Below the pieces are notes generated by a model. It did no database searches. It was not told the origin of the DNA and saw nothing but the letters and a program-made list of their open reading frames with translations. Below, one piece after another: positions 41,043 through 49,263 of a stretch of 64,000 nt of DNA. The stretch is from NCBI RefSeq assembly GCF_003696215.1, contig NZ_RFFG01000003.1, positions 124,001-188,000 of the forward strand, in the 5' to 3' direction. The number at the start of each line of letters is the position of its first letter. Within the stretch, counting starts at the first letter, position 1. The position numbers and the translations under genes were made by a program. This DNA comes from Actinomadura harenae (GTDB taxonomy: Bacteria > Actinomycetota > Actinomycetes > Streptosporangiales > Streptosporangiaceae).

Positions 41043-41826
41043 ACCCGTGACCCGGGGGATGCTCGCCTCCGAGTGGATCAAGCTGCGCTCGGTCCGCTCC
41101 ACCTGGCTGACCCTGCTGTGCGCGCTGCTGTTCGTCCTCGCCTTCGGCCTCTTCGACACCCTGTCGGTCACCGAGTCCTGGAACACCATGTCCATCGAGG
41201 ACAAGGCGTCCTTCGACCCGCTGGCGGAGACCTTCGCCGGAATGCAGATCGGCGAACTCGCCTTCGGCGTGCTCGGCGTCCTCGCCGTCAGCGTCGAGTA
41301 CGAGACAGGGACGATCCGGACCGCGCTCTCCGCCGTCCCCAGGCGCGGAAGGGTCTTCGCGGCCAAGGCCATCGTGGCGGGCGGCGTCATGCTCGCCGCC
41401 GGCCTCGTCCTCGCCGTCGTCACCTTCCTCGGCGGCCAGTGGATGCTCTCCGCGAAGCACCTCGCCCCTCGCCCCACCGACCCCGGCGTCCTACGATCCG
41501 TGGCCTGCACCGGCCTCTACCTCGCCGTCGTCGGCCTGATCGGCTACGGCCTCGGCGCCCTCATCCGCCACACCGCCGCCGCGATCTCGGTCATGTTCGC
41601 CGTCATCTGGCTCACCTACGCCGCCACCCACGCCGTCGAGAAATGGACCTACACCCCCGACCGCTGGCTCCTGGTCAGCGCCTACCAGACCCTCTCCAGA
41701 ACCCACCCGCAATCGGGCCCCAGCGCCCTCCGAGCCCCCACAACCACCATGGCCCTCATAGAACTGGCCACCTACCTCCTGGTCTTCCTCTCCCTAGGCG
41801 CCCACCGCATGTCCCAAGACCCCTAA
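41035..41826 (+). CDS. ABC transporter permease (ABC-2 type) 2
   Basis: This 263-residue paralogue of the gene before it has the same SEWIKLRSVRST start, GELAFGVLGVLAVS segment and RRGRVFAAKAIVAGG block. The pair clearly arose by duplication, and the first 60 bases of each are almost the same. The codons near the end use more A and T at third positions than the first half. A perfect hairpin terminator follows five bases after the stop. Confidence 0.92.
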   Translation: MPEPVTRGMLASEWIKLRSVRSTWLTLLCALLFVLAFGLFDTLSVTESWNTMSIEDKASFDPLAETFAGMQIGELAFGVLGVLAVSVEYETGTIRTALSAVPRRGRVFAAKAIVAGGVMLAAGLVLAVVTFLGGQWMLSAKHLAPRPTDPGVLRSVACTGLYLAVVGLIGYGLGALIRHTAAAISVMFAVIWLTYAATHAVEKWTYTPDRWLLVSAYQTLSRTHPQSGPSALRAPTTTMALIELATYLLVFLSLGAHRMSQDP

Positions 41827-41830
41827 AGAG

Positions 41831-41859
41831 GACGGCCGGACCCGAAAGGTCCGGCCGTC
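41831..41859. terminator. Hairpin terminator, copy 2
   Basis: A perfect 12-base stem, gacggccggacc with ggtccggccgtc, has a five-base loop immediately after the ABC operon. It is homologous to hairpin copy 1 at 36543-36571 and also lies downstream of the broken secreted-protein gene on the minus strand. Confidence 0.85.
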
Positions 41860-41883
41860 GTCATCAAGGGCCCTGCCCCCCGG

Positions 41884-42045
41884 ACTCGGCGAACGCTGAG
41901 CTTGGGGCCGCGGGCCGCGGTGTAGAAGATGGGTCGCCCCGCGTGTCCTTGACTTTGGTCACCACGAAGACGAGCGCGGCCCCGTGCCTTTGCGGGCCCA
42001 GTACCAGTGGCCCCAGACCTTGGCGCCGCGAATCGTTCTCGCCGA
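41884..42045 (-). pseudogene. Broken copy of the secreted-protein gene at 36668-37183
   Basis: The minus strand, read across three frames, reproduces pieces of the intact gene in order: IRGAKVWGHWYWARKG, then ALVFVVTKVKDTRGD, then IFYTAARGPKLSVRR (intact: VFVVIKVKDTRGD and IFYTSLVGPKFRVR). There is at least one frameshift after WARKG and a deletion of about 60 codons after TRGD. The signal-peptide end is missing. The homologous hairpin beside each copy shows that a gene-plus-terminator unit was duplicated and one copy decayed. Confidence 0.85.
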
Positions 42046-42124
42046 GCACGTCGTTGTGGGCGGGCTCGGGGGCGGGCCCGGGCCCGTACCCGGGAGAGCT
42101 CGGCGTTCATGGCGGCGGCGACGT

Positions 42125-42475
42125 TCAGTAGCGGTCGATTTCCGGGCGGTGGTGCGGGATGACCTTCCCGACCTCCTTGGCGATCTTGGTCTCGACGCCC
42201 TCGTACTGGTCGGCGGTGAGGAATATCGCTTCCCGGGCTTCGATGAGGACGCTGACGCCTTCCGCCAGCGTCTGCATCGTGTCCTTCCTCAGTTCCTCGA
42301 ACTGTGCTCTGACTCCGGACGATTCGCCCACCGGGCCGAGCGCGCCCATGACGATGACCGCTTGATCTAGTGCGGAGTTGGCGAAGGACCAGGCGTTGAC
42401 GGCCTCATTGAGGGCATAGCCACCCGAGTTGCGTATCTGGTTAGCTTGGAAATGAATGTCTTTGCCGTTGGACAT
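42125..42475 (-). CDS. ESX/WXG100-like small helical protein
   Basis: This 116-residue protein is predicted to be mostly helical, with a central turn around VVMGALGPVGESSG instead of a strict WXG. It has the size and composition of EsxA/EspC-type substrates or chaperones, and its neighbours are ESX-associated. AGGAGA lies just before the ATG. It is the last gene of a leftward series. The direct family assignment is uncertain. Location beside the lipoprotein and WXG-like genes is the main support. Confidence 0.65.
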   Translation of the reverse strand: MSNGKDIHFQANQIRNSGGYALNEAVNAWSFANSALDQAVIVMGALGPVGESSGVRAQFEELRKDTMQTLAEGVSVLIEAREAIFLTADQYEGVETKIAKEVGKVIPHHRPEIDRY

Positions 42476-42508
42476 TGGTTCTCCTGGGCGATCTCGGGTC
42501 TCGATGAT

Positions 42509-43078
42509 CTATTGCAGATGGCTGCTTATCTGTTCACCGATCCGGCCTGCGAACCCGATCTGCTTGGAGTAGGTGAGATCTGGCCGGTGGAAACGCCAGG
42601 TCGCCGTGACGATGGTGTCAGAGTGGCCGACGTCGATCGAGCCGAGGTTGCCGTAGACACAGTTCTTCATCGGCAGGCTCCGTTTCAAGGTGGCACACCC
42701 CCGCCCCTTTTCCTTGCTGGACAGGATGTCATTTGCCGCAGGCGTCGGGTATTTCTGCACCGTGAGTTGCAGCGAGAAGACCGTGGCGTCATTTGTCCGG
42801 GGAGTCCAGCGGCAGGAGGTCCGGTCGGCGGTGTCCTCGGTGGTCTTCGCCGTGAGGTTCGATTCCTTGAGTTCGGGAATCGCTGTCGTGTCGATGACGT
42901 CGCAGGCGGCTAGGATCTTCGAGGGCTCTGGCGTGCCCGATGTGGTGGTGGGAGAAGAAACCGGTGCGGGGCTCTCCGGGCCACTTCGGCTGCTTTGAGT
43001 GTCGTTGCAGCCGACCAGCAGGCATCCGGTGGTCAGTGCCAGAGCGAGGGTGGCCACTCGTCTCGTGGGGGACGTCAT
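42509..43078 (-). CDS. DUF3558-type lipoprotein
   Basis: This 189-residue protein has a lipobox (TTGCLLVGCND, Cys at about 24), a Thr/Ser/Pro linker, then a domain with four cysteines and the pattern ILAACDVIDTTAIPEL and SCRWTPRTND. This is typical of DUF3558 lipoproteins, which often sit in ESX loci and face the cell wall. Its ATG overlaps the stop of the WXG-like gene before it, so expression is coupled. The role is unknown. The lipid anchor on the outer membrane leaflet is well supported. Confidence 0.8.
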   Translation of the reverse strand: MTSPTRRVATLALALTTGCLLVGCNDTQSSRSGPESPAPVSSPTTTSGTPEPSKILAACDVIDTTAIPELKESNLTAKTTEDTADRTSCRWTPRTNDATVFSLQLTVQKYPTPAANDILSSKEKGRGCATLKRSLPMKNCVYGNLGSIDVGHSDTIVTATWRFHRPDLTYSKQIGFAGRIGEQISSHLQ

Positions 43079-43785
43079 CGGGTGAACTTCCAGCATTGGG
43101 GGTCTCTGGCGGCGTCCTGAAGATGGGACGGAGGAGTGAGCTTTCCGATCTTCGATCTCAAGGACATCGCGCTGATCTGATAGGTCGCGATCGCGTTCCT
43201 CAGGTCCATCTGCGTCTTGAAGATGTTGTTGACGAAATCCCGCAAGGCCACGGTGATCGTCATCTTGTCCTCTTTGGACGGGTCGAAGTTTCCGACCAGG
43301 CCCTCGACTCGGCTGCTGGCCTCCATGGTGAAGTCGACTGCCTTGTCGTAGGCCGCCAGGATCTGCTTGGTGACTTCCAGTAGCTGGTCTCCGCCTTCGC
43401 GGAGAACCGCGGCGTTGCTGTCGCTGACCTGACCATTGCGCGTGATGTACTCGGAGAACGACCTGTATGCGGGGCCGTCCCAGAAGCCGCCAAGGTTGTT
43501 TGTGGCCTGGAAGAGCGCGGTATTCGCCGAGCCCATTTGATCGGCCGCCTCGAACCAGTATCCGGCGGCGCGGAGGACGGCTTTGTAGTCGCCTTTCAGC
43601 TTCTTCGCCGTCGCGAGCGCTCGTTGTGCATCGTAGATCAGGACGACGCCCATCGCGGTATTGAGCACCTGCTCGGAGCGGGACGGCCACGACTTCTCGA
43701 TGGCATCGGTGGCTTTTTGGTCGGGGCCGGTTTTTCCTTCGCCGCCACTGGGCTTGGGTTTGATCTCAGGTTTGGGCTTCGTCAC
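43075..43785 (-). CDS. WXG-like ESX substrate candidate
   Basis: This 236-residue protein has a Lys/Pro-rich start (KPKPEIKPKPSGGEG), then long helices with a helix-turn-helix centre at LGGFWDGPAYRSFSEYI (about residue 97). This resembles the W-x-G turn and the YxxxD/E-like export region of type VII substrates. It is a candidate secreted protein of the adjacent ESX cluster. It overlaps the lipoprotein gene by four bases. The family is not named with confidence. Confidence 0.65.
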   Translation of the reverse strand: MTKPKPEIKPKPSGGEGKTGPDQKATDAIEKSWPSRSEQVLNTAMGVVLIYDAQRALATAKKLKGDYKAVLRAAGYWFEAADQMGSANTALFQATNNLGGFWDGPAYRSFSEYITRNGQVSDSNAAVLREGGDQLLEVTKQILAAYDKAVDFTMEASSRVEGLVGNFDPSKEDKMTITVALRDFVNNIFKTQMDLRNAIATYQISAMSLRSKIGKLTPPSHLQDAARDPQCWKFTR

Positions 43786-43804
43786 GAGATTGTCCTTGCT
43801 CGGC

Positions 43805-44179
43805 TCAGTACGTGCGGCGAGAGATTTGCTGGACGCCGTCGGCGTAGGCGGCGCTCAGGCGGTCACTTCCTGCTTTGATCGCCTCGAGTATCCGGGGGCC
43901 GAGCCGGCCGGCATCGACGTGCGGCAGTGCCGCCTGGTCCAGCCTGATCTGGACGCCTCCATCACCCCGTACGATCGCGACGCCGAGGCCGGGCCTGATC
44001 TCCTGGACGACCTCCGCGTCCCGCAACCTGCCGCGCAGTGCGGATCTCCGCTCGACCGCGTCCTCACCAGCCTGGACCCTGGCCTCGATGGCACCGGCGA
44101 GGGCGAGCACCTCCTCGATCAGAAGGTTGCTTCGGGCGGCGGACGGAGGGCCGCTCAGGGCCGTGTCGCGTGGGAGCAT
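43805..44179 (-). CDS. YbaB/EbfC-like protein 2
   Basis: This 124-residue protein has the YbaB-like order: a helical first half (IEEVLALAGAIEARVQAGED), a beta strand pair around LGVAIVRGDGGVQIRLD, then a C-terminal helix (LGPRILEAIKAGSDRLSAAY). YbaB proteins are small dimeric nucleoid proteins. In ESX loci of actinomycetes they accompany the substrates. It starts five bases after the first YbaB-like gene. Similarity is weaker than for its neighbour, so confidence is lower. Confidence 0.6.
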   Translation of the reverse strand: MLPRDTALSGPPSAARSNLLIEEVLALAGAIEARVQAGEDAVERRSALRGRLRDAEVVQEIRPGLGVAIVRGDGGVQIRLDQAALPHVDAGRLGPRILEAIKAGSDRLSAAYADGVQQISRRTY

Positions 44180-44184
44180 CGGCC

Positions 44185-44529
44185 TCACCTCCCCTGGCTC
44201 TCGATGACCTTGGTCTCGGCCGCCTCGCGGAGCCGGCGCGACTTCGCGTTCGCCTGGCCGATCACTTCGGTGATGACGGCGTCGAGCCGTCGGCGCGCGT
44301 CCGGGTCGGTGATCGCCCGCTGGTCGATGGTGAGGTCGACGATGTCGCCGTTGCCGGTCACCGTCGCCGCGACCAGGCCGTCGGCGGACCGGCACTCCAG
44401 GAGTTTCGCGTCCAGCCTCCGATGGAGCTCCTCCAGCTTGCGCCCCAGCCTGGTCAGACGCTCCAGCGTCATCTGAGTTTCGGCCGCGTCAGGCGGTGCT
44501 CCGTCGTTAAGGAGCTCCTGATCGTTCAT
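44185..44529 (-). CDS. YbaB/EbfC family DNA-binding protein
   Basis: This 114-residue protein shows the characteristic GLVAATVTGNGDIVDLTIDQ strands followed by PDARRRLDAVITEVIGQAN, the conserved second half of YbaB/EbfC. The gene is coupled to the mycosin gene before it (four-base overlap) and to a second YbaB-like gene after it. It probably forms a dimer with its neighbour. Its function in the ESX context is unknown. Confidence 0.85.
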   Translation of the reverse strand: MNDQELLNDGAPPDAAETQMTLERLTRLGRKLEELHRRLDAKLLECRSADGLVAATVTGNGDIVDLTIDQRAITDPDARRRLDAVITEVIGQANAKSRRLREAAETKVIESQGR

Positions 44530-45785
44530 CGAACTTCCCCTGCCTGCTTCCTTCTCATCCGGAGAACGCCCCAGAGCGCGAGTCCACCGCCGCCCAACAC
44601 GACGGGGACGGCCCAGAGGTAGGTACCGATGCCGGTTCCTTGGTGTTCACGGCCAGGTTCGGGTGCTGCTGGAGCTGCGCTCGGTGCAGCCTTGCCGTCG
44701 TTCTGTCTGCCACTCCCGTCCTGTTTCATGTGGACGTCCCAAGCGCTGAACACCGGATTGTCGGTTCCGGTCACGCCCTGCGGGGCCAGCGCCAGGTAGG
44801 GGCGGATCAGGCCGTGACCGGTCTGCTGATCCGCTCCCTTCTTGCCCGTGTCCCGGGCGCTGTTGATGATCAGCCGGGTGACCTCGCGCGCCGTCATGTC
44901 CGGGAACTTCGAGCGGATCAGGGCGGCCACGCCGGAGGTCAGCGCAGAGGCTTGGCTCGTTCCGCTGAGATCGGGGTCGAACTTCCCGTTCCGCAACAGC
45001 GTGCCGACGTACACGCCTGGGGCGGCCACCGCGACGTAGTCCTGACGGCCGGTGCGAAACCAAGGTTTGTACTTGTTGTCGACCGCCCCCACCGCGAGCA
45101 CTCCGGCACAGGAGGCCGGCTCCTCCAAGGGGTTGTCGGCATGCCCGTTGTTGCCGGCGGCCGTGACTACGAGTACTTCATGCTGGAGCGCGTAGTCGAC
45201 CGCGTCCTGGAGCCAGGGCATGCACCGGTACTTGCCGGAGGTCGTCGGTGTGCCAACGGAGATGTTGATGACCTTGGCCCCGTGGTCGGTCGCGTAACGG
45301 ATGCCCTGCGCCTCCGCCGAGGTGAAGCCGACCGCGTCGGATCCGTGCAGGACCCGGATGGGCAGGATCCGGGCGTCCGGAGCGACTCCTGCCATCCGCT
45401 GATCCCGCCCCTGTCCGGCGATCAACGCGGCCATACCAGTGCCGTGACCGCCGTTGACGTCGTCGGAATCGGTTCTGGCGTCTCCCTTGCCAGCGGTCGC
45501 GTCATAACCGGGGAGGACCGCACCGCGCAGGTCGGGCAGCTCGGCGTTCACTCCGGAGTCCAGGACCGCGACGGTGACCCCCCTGCCAGTGCTCACCGGC
45601 CAAAGGCGGTCCTGGATGCCCCAGGTGGAGAACCACCACTCCTCATCCCGAACCGCCGGGGCGGCGCTCGCCGGGCTCATCGGCATCCAGAAGACCATCG
45701 AGGAGATCGTCGAGATCGTCGCTGAGATCCCCAAGGTCTTCCTCAGCAGGTCCGGGCGCTTCCGTTCTCTCCGGCGGCGGTTCAT
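44526..45785 (-). CDS. Mycosin-like S8 serine protease (type VII secretion associated)
   Basis: This 419-residue protein has an Arg-rich start (MNRRRRERKRPD), a signal segment ending near PASAAPAV, and a subtilisin domain with Asp in AVLDSGVNAEL, His in GGHGTGMAALIAG and Ser in SGTSQASALTSG. A C-terminal membrane helix (YLWAVPVVLGGGGLALWGVL) and a short cytosolic Arg tail follow. This is the MycP architecture of ESX systems. The catalytic domain faces outside. The start overlaps the end of the previous gene by 143 bases. No EccB, EccC, EccD or EccE gene is in the window. Confidence 0.9.
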   Translation of the reverse strand: MNRRRRERKRPDLLRKTLGISATISTISSMVFWMPMSPASAAPAVRDEEWWFSTWGIQDRLWPVSTGRGVTVAVLDSGVNAELPDLRGAVLPGYDATAGKGDARTDSDDVNGGHGTGMAALIAGQGRDQRMAGVAPDARILPIRVLHGSDAVGFTSAEAQGIRYATDHGAKVINISVGTPTTSGKYRCMPWLQDAVDYALQHEVLVVTAAGNNGHADNPLEEPASCAGVLAVGAVDNKYKPWFRTGRQDYVAVAAPGVYVGTLLRNGKFDPDLSGTSQASALTSGVAALIRSKFPDMTAREVTRLIINSARDTGKKGADQQTGHGLIRPYLALAPQGVTGTDNPVFSAWDVHMKQDGSGRQNDGKAAPSAAPAAPEPGREHQGTGIGTYLWAVPVVLGGGGLALWGVLRMRRKQAGEVR

Positions 45786-47184
45786 TTTCCGGGAACGCGT
45801 CGGGAACAGGATCTGCATGGCGGGCTGGGCTCTCCCCGAGGTCGTCGTCCCTGTCTCCGGCAGGGCTTGTTGACCACCCTGCCGGAGCTTGCGGTCTCCG
45901 GACAGCGCTGTCCAGGAGAAGCTGGAGCTCGTCGATGCCGAGCGGCTCGTTCGCCGCCTGGAGCAGCAGCTCCTCGATACTCCGCTCACCGTTGCCCTGA
46001 GGTAGCTCACCGATCAGTGACGGCGCGACCTCGCCACCGTGATCCCAGAGATCCGCCTCTTCGGCCATCCAGGAGTCACGACGCCGCTCGCGCTCACGTC
46101 GCTTCCGGTCCTCAGCCGATTGACCGGGAACCGCCGACTCCGAGGCGGTGGCCCTCGCCGCCGCGCTGCCCTGCGCTTGGGAGGCCGCTGCGTCCACGGT
46201 GTTCGGCCCCATCGATCCACGCATCCCGATCGGATCCCCGCCCGGAGGCGCGAGGAATGGACTGGAGCCGAAGCCTCCCGATCCCGAAGCCGGACCCCCT
46301 GGACCGGCCGGGCCCCCGAACTGATTCCCACCAGGCCACCCCCACGTGCCTCCGCCTGGCCCACTCCCAGGCGCAGCGGAGGGCGGCATGGCCGACAGGT
46401 CAGTCGGAGGCTTGGAGAAGAACGGATCAGAGGGAGACCCGGTGCGTGGATCATCACCAGGCCCCGAGGGCGATGTCCCAGAATGCGATCCACCAGGATG
46501 CGAACCCCCGCGGTGTGGCGTGCCCCCGTGAGAGCCGCCCGGACTCTGTGGGGCGTGGCCCGATGGGCCGCCAGGACCGCCCCCGGGAAGCGAACGATGA
46601 GGCCCCGAGCCACCGCCTGTTCCGCCGCCCGGCCCGGACGGTCCAGAGCCGGGGCCTGGCTCTGACACATAGCGTTCGTCCCCCAGGGAGGGGAGATCGT
46701 TGGTGACCTTGTCCGGCATCCCCGCCCAAGCGCTGACGATGTGGTGTGTCACCGTGAGCATCAGGGCCTGTGCTGCGGCGTCTGCCATCGGCTTGGAAGT
46801 CGCCGGAATCGGATCGGCGGGCCACTGCACAGTCTTGTACTGGGGAAGCACCGCGCTGTATTGCTGCAGCGCCGAGCTCGCGCGATTCGCCGAAGCCGTC
46901 ATGTTGGAGACCGCCCGGGCCATGCGCTTCAGAGAATCGCGCGCTCCGTCCGCAGCGCCACTGTCCCAAGCCGAACCTTCGATCAGCCAGACGGCATGGC
47001 CGAGGCTCTCCTCCAGCACCTTGAGATGCTCTCCGGCCACTCGGTAGGCCGCCGCGGCATCGCTGATCGCCCCGGGATCGGTCTGCTCGAGCAGCCGCTT
47101 GACCGTCGCTGCGTCGTAGCCTGCGGCATTGCCGGAAGGCTGGCCGCCGGCCTTGAGGGAATAGGTCTTCCGCGTGCTGCTCAC
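45643..47184 (-). CDS. Large ESX-associated protein with WXG-like head and low-complexity body
   Basis: This 513-residue protein has residues 1-160 mostly helical with a WDSG turn (about 73) and WPADPI, a WXG/PPE-like N-terminal domain. Residues 175-310 are Gly/Pro/Ser-rich and likely disordered. A basic stretch (RKRRERERRRD) follows, and the C-terminus is acidic (DLGDLSDDLDDLLDGLLD). It is probably a type VII substrate or structural partner. Its last 143 bases are shared in another frame with the start of the mycosin gene. Family membership is inferred from context and form. Confidence 0.75.
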   Translation of the reverse strand: MSSTRKTYSLKAGGQPSGNAAGYDAATVKRLLEQTDPGAISDAAAAYRVAGEHLKVLEESLGHAVWLIEGSAWDSGAADGARDSLKRMARAVSNMTASANRASSALQQYSAVLPQYKTVQWPADPIPATSKPMADAAAQALMLTVTHHIVSAWAGMPDKVTNDLPSLGDERYVSEPGPGSGPSGPGGGTGGGSGPHRSLPGGGPGGPSGHAPQSPGGSHGGTPHRGGSHPGGSHSGTSPSGPGDDPRTGSPSDPFFSKPPTDLSAMPPSAAPGSGPGGGTWGWPGGNQFGGPAGPGGPASGSGGFGSSPFLAPPGGDPIGMRGSMGPNTVDAAASQAQGSAAARATASESAVPGQSAEDRKRRERERRRDSWMAEEADLWDHGGEVAPSLIGELPQGNGERSIEELLLQAANEPLGIDELQLLLDSAVRRPQAPAGWSTSPAGDRDDDLGESPARHADPVPDAFPENEPPPERTEAPGPAEEDLGDLSDDLDDLLDGLLDADEPGERRPGGSG

Positions 47185-47198
47185 GTCGCTCCTCGCGC

Positions 47199-47549
47199 CT
47201 ACTCGGCGAACCGGCTCTCTTCCCTGCGGGGCCGTTCACTCTTGTCCACCCCTCGGGCCGCGGTGAGGGTGTCGCTCTCGGCGTCGCCGTAGTTGCTCGC
47301 GGTGCGGCGGAGCGCCTCGACGACAGAGCGGTATTCATCGATCAAGTCGGCATAGGCGTGTGCCAGCCCTTGCCGTGCCATGTCGGTCGTCTTGGCCAGG
47401 TTGCGCCCAGCGTCCCAGTCGCCGATCTGTCCGGCGGTGAGGTGGGCACGGTTCTCTAGATCCGCCATGCCGCCTGAACCGCCTCCCCCCAAGGCGTCCT
47501 CGAGTTCGATCGCGGCCCTGAGGATCTTTTCCCGATCCCATTGCGCCAT
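47199..47549 (-). CDS. Small helical ESX-associated protein
   Basis: This protein of about 116 residues has helices separated by GGGGSGGMADLE and later RRTASNYGDAESD. Length and helical content fit an EsxB/EspC-like protein, and it leads the leftward ESX series. The ATG at 47549 is preferred because GAGGGG lies about nine bases ahead. An upstream start at 47558 would leave no space for a ribosome site. It is a probable partner of the large protein that follows 14 bases downstream. Confidence 0.65.
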   Translation of the reverse strand: MAQWDREKILRAAIELEDALGGGGSGGMADLENRAHLTAGQIGDWDAGRNLAKTTDMARQGLAHAYADLIDEYRSVVEALRRTASNYGDAESDTLTAARGVDKSERPRREESRFAE

Positions 47550-48075
47550 GCGGTGCACCCCTCACCAAACGCCGACAAGCAAGGTCCTTACAGGCGGGCA
47601 GTCAAGGAAAGATCTTTGAGGGGTTATGTTGCGAGTTGGTAACGCAACCATCGCGAAGAAGTGACACCGAACTCATGAGAAGGAGTGGAGACACGGTTTG
47701 GCTCGGCGGGTGGGGAGTGATAGCGCGAGCATTCTTGCTGCTCATGGGAGTGGACGCTGCTTGCTCAACCATGAACCGGGCGGACGGCGCTGGCGAACTG
47801 GCTCTTGTGGTCAGAGCGCCGGTCCAGCGATCACCGCACGGCGACAAGCGGCCCAAGCCGCGCCAACGCCCCAAAAGCGAACGCCCCGCCCGCCGACGCG
47901 GACGGGGCAATTCCCATCTGTTGTGTCCCCCCGCTGCCCATGACCCCCAGGGGCAACAAGAATCCGCCCCTGTCGAAGCCTCTGACCAGCGCAAACTCAG
48001 AATCGAGGCGTCCTTCCCACTCCCCGACACCCGCCGAAACCGTCAGAGGGGGAACAAGGACCCGGAGCCCGACCG
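47550..48075. other. Intergenic region with a doubtful ORF
   Basis: About 525 bases. A rightward frame at 47636-48079 overlaps the following DUF2637 remnant by an ATGA and could be a worn member of the same lost operon, but its product has no recognisable family and mixed codon use. GC content falls at 47560-47660, probably the promoter of the leftward ESX genes. Confidence 0.4.
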
Positions 48076-48218
48076 ATGACCCGCCGCGGCGACAGACTCA
48101 TCCTCATCACGACGACAGCCTCGGTCACCCTCGTGGCGCTCGTGGCCGCGACGGCCCCTACCGCCACATATACGAGCTCGCACTGCGGCACGGCGAGTTC
48201 CGGTGGACGGCCATGCCC
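48076..48218 (+). pseudogene. DUF2637 (SpdB-like membrane protein) remnant, frameshifted and truncated
   Basis: The frame opens with MTRRGDRLILITTTASVTLVALVAA, the typical first membrane helix of DUF2637. It shifts by one base near 48157-48160 into YRHIYELALRHGEFRWTAM, the normal continuation. It then stops matching, losing the remaining membrane helices. DUF2637 proteins are linked with conjugative elements of actinomycetes. A transposase fragment begins immediately after the break. Confidence 0.8.
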
Positions 48219-48221
48219 GAC

Positions 48222-48570
48222 CGTCCCCACCAGAGGCCGAGCACTCCCGCCCAGTGCCCAAGCGCTGATGGTGCTGGTCTGCCTTCGCAAGGGCGAGACG
48301 TTCGGCGACCTGGGCGCCGGGTTCGGAGTGACAACATCCCCCGCGTGGCGCTACATCAACGAGACCGTGCAACTGCCGGCCGCCCGCTCACCCAAACTCG
48401 CCCAAGCCCTGCGCAAAGCCGCCCGCGACGGGGTGCTCTATCTGGTGCTGGACGGCACGCTCATCCCGATCGACCGCGCCGCCACCGACCGGCCGTTCTA
48501 CTCCGGGAAACACCGCAGACACGGCATGAACCTCCAGGTCATAGCGCACCCGACGGAACCCGGGAGGCGC
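48222..48570 (+). mobile_element. Transposase fragment (IS5-like, N-terminal half)
   Basis: The frame encodes LPPSAQALMVLVCLRKGETF, an HTH stretch (FGVTTSPAWRYINETVQL), ALRKAARDGVLYLVLDGTLIPIDR with the first DDE Asp, and YSGKHRRHGMNLQVIA. It ends near 48560 before the second and third catalytic residues. No start of its own and no terminal inverted repeats were seen. It is fused in frame to the DUF2637 remnant, so the apparent 203-codon ORF at 48076-48687 is a chimera of two fossils. Confidence 0.82.
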
Positions 48571-49263
48571 GGGCGCCCGCCGGTTAGAGCACGGCCTGGC
48601 CGCAGCCAACTGGTGATCAGGCCCATCCGGACGCGGCCGGTTCTAGCAGTCGAGCTGGCCGCTTCAATGTCCCCCCAGAAAAGGTGAGCGAGCCCGATGT
48701 GGGTGAGGTCGGCGGCCGAAGACCGAGCCGAGCACTGAGGTGCACGCGCCGTGCTGTACCGCGTTGCGGTACTGGCGAGCGCATACCGTGCCGACCCACG
48801 ACCGGTGGCCGTGCGTCGAGCTGGGCGGCGCCCCGTACGCCGCGGCGCCGACGCCGCGGCGTCGGCGCACGCCAGCTGTGGCGTCCGCTGCTGTGGCCTG
48901 CGGACCGGACGCGATGGTGAAGTGGGCGCCGGTCGCCCTGGTGGTGCGGCCGGGGGGCCTGCTCGATGCGGCAACCGCCGACGATCTGCCGCCTGCCGCC
49001 CGTGGCGGCCCTGGCCGCCGGTTCCACCGCCCCTGCCCCACGACCCAGATGTGCGGAGGAGTCCCCTTCCGCCCGAGAACGGCCTCCGGCGATCCCGCTG
49101 AGTGACCGGCGAACGCCTTGGTTCTTCGCGAACCAGGATTCGGAAGGCATCGTTCTCCCACGGGTGCGCGCCGTATCTTCCCACCGGTTGATCGGAAGGG
49201 CCGTGTGCGGCTTGAATGCGGGCGATCATTCAGGAAGAGGCGTACGTCCCAGGAGGCCGACCG
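48571..49263. other. Gene-poor region after the transposase fragment
   Basis: About 690 bases with many overlapping chance frames and no supported gene. It contains a 24-base perfect palindrome at 48845-48868. No inverted repeats that would define an insertion sequence were found. Confidence 0.45.
48845..48868. repeat. 24-bp perfect palindrome
   Basis: The left arm gcgccgacgccg is followed directly by its exact reverse complement cggcgtcggcgc. It is not next to a stop codon, so a terminator role is not obvious. Operator or element-end roles are possible. Confidence 0.7.

Noticed and set aside
47602..48030. 142-codon minus-strand ORF before the ESX series
   Set aside because: No start context, no family resemblance, and it lies over the likely promoter of the ESX genes.
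48684..49150. Several overlapping ORFs after the transposase fragment
   Set aside because: No ribosome sites or recognisable products. Arg/Pro/Ala-rich translations are typical of non-coding GC-rich DNA.
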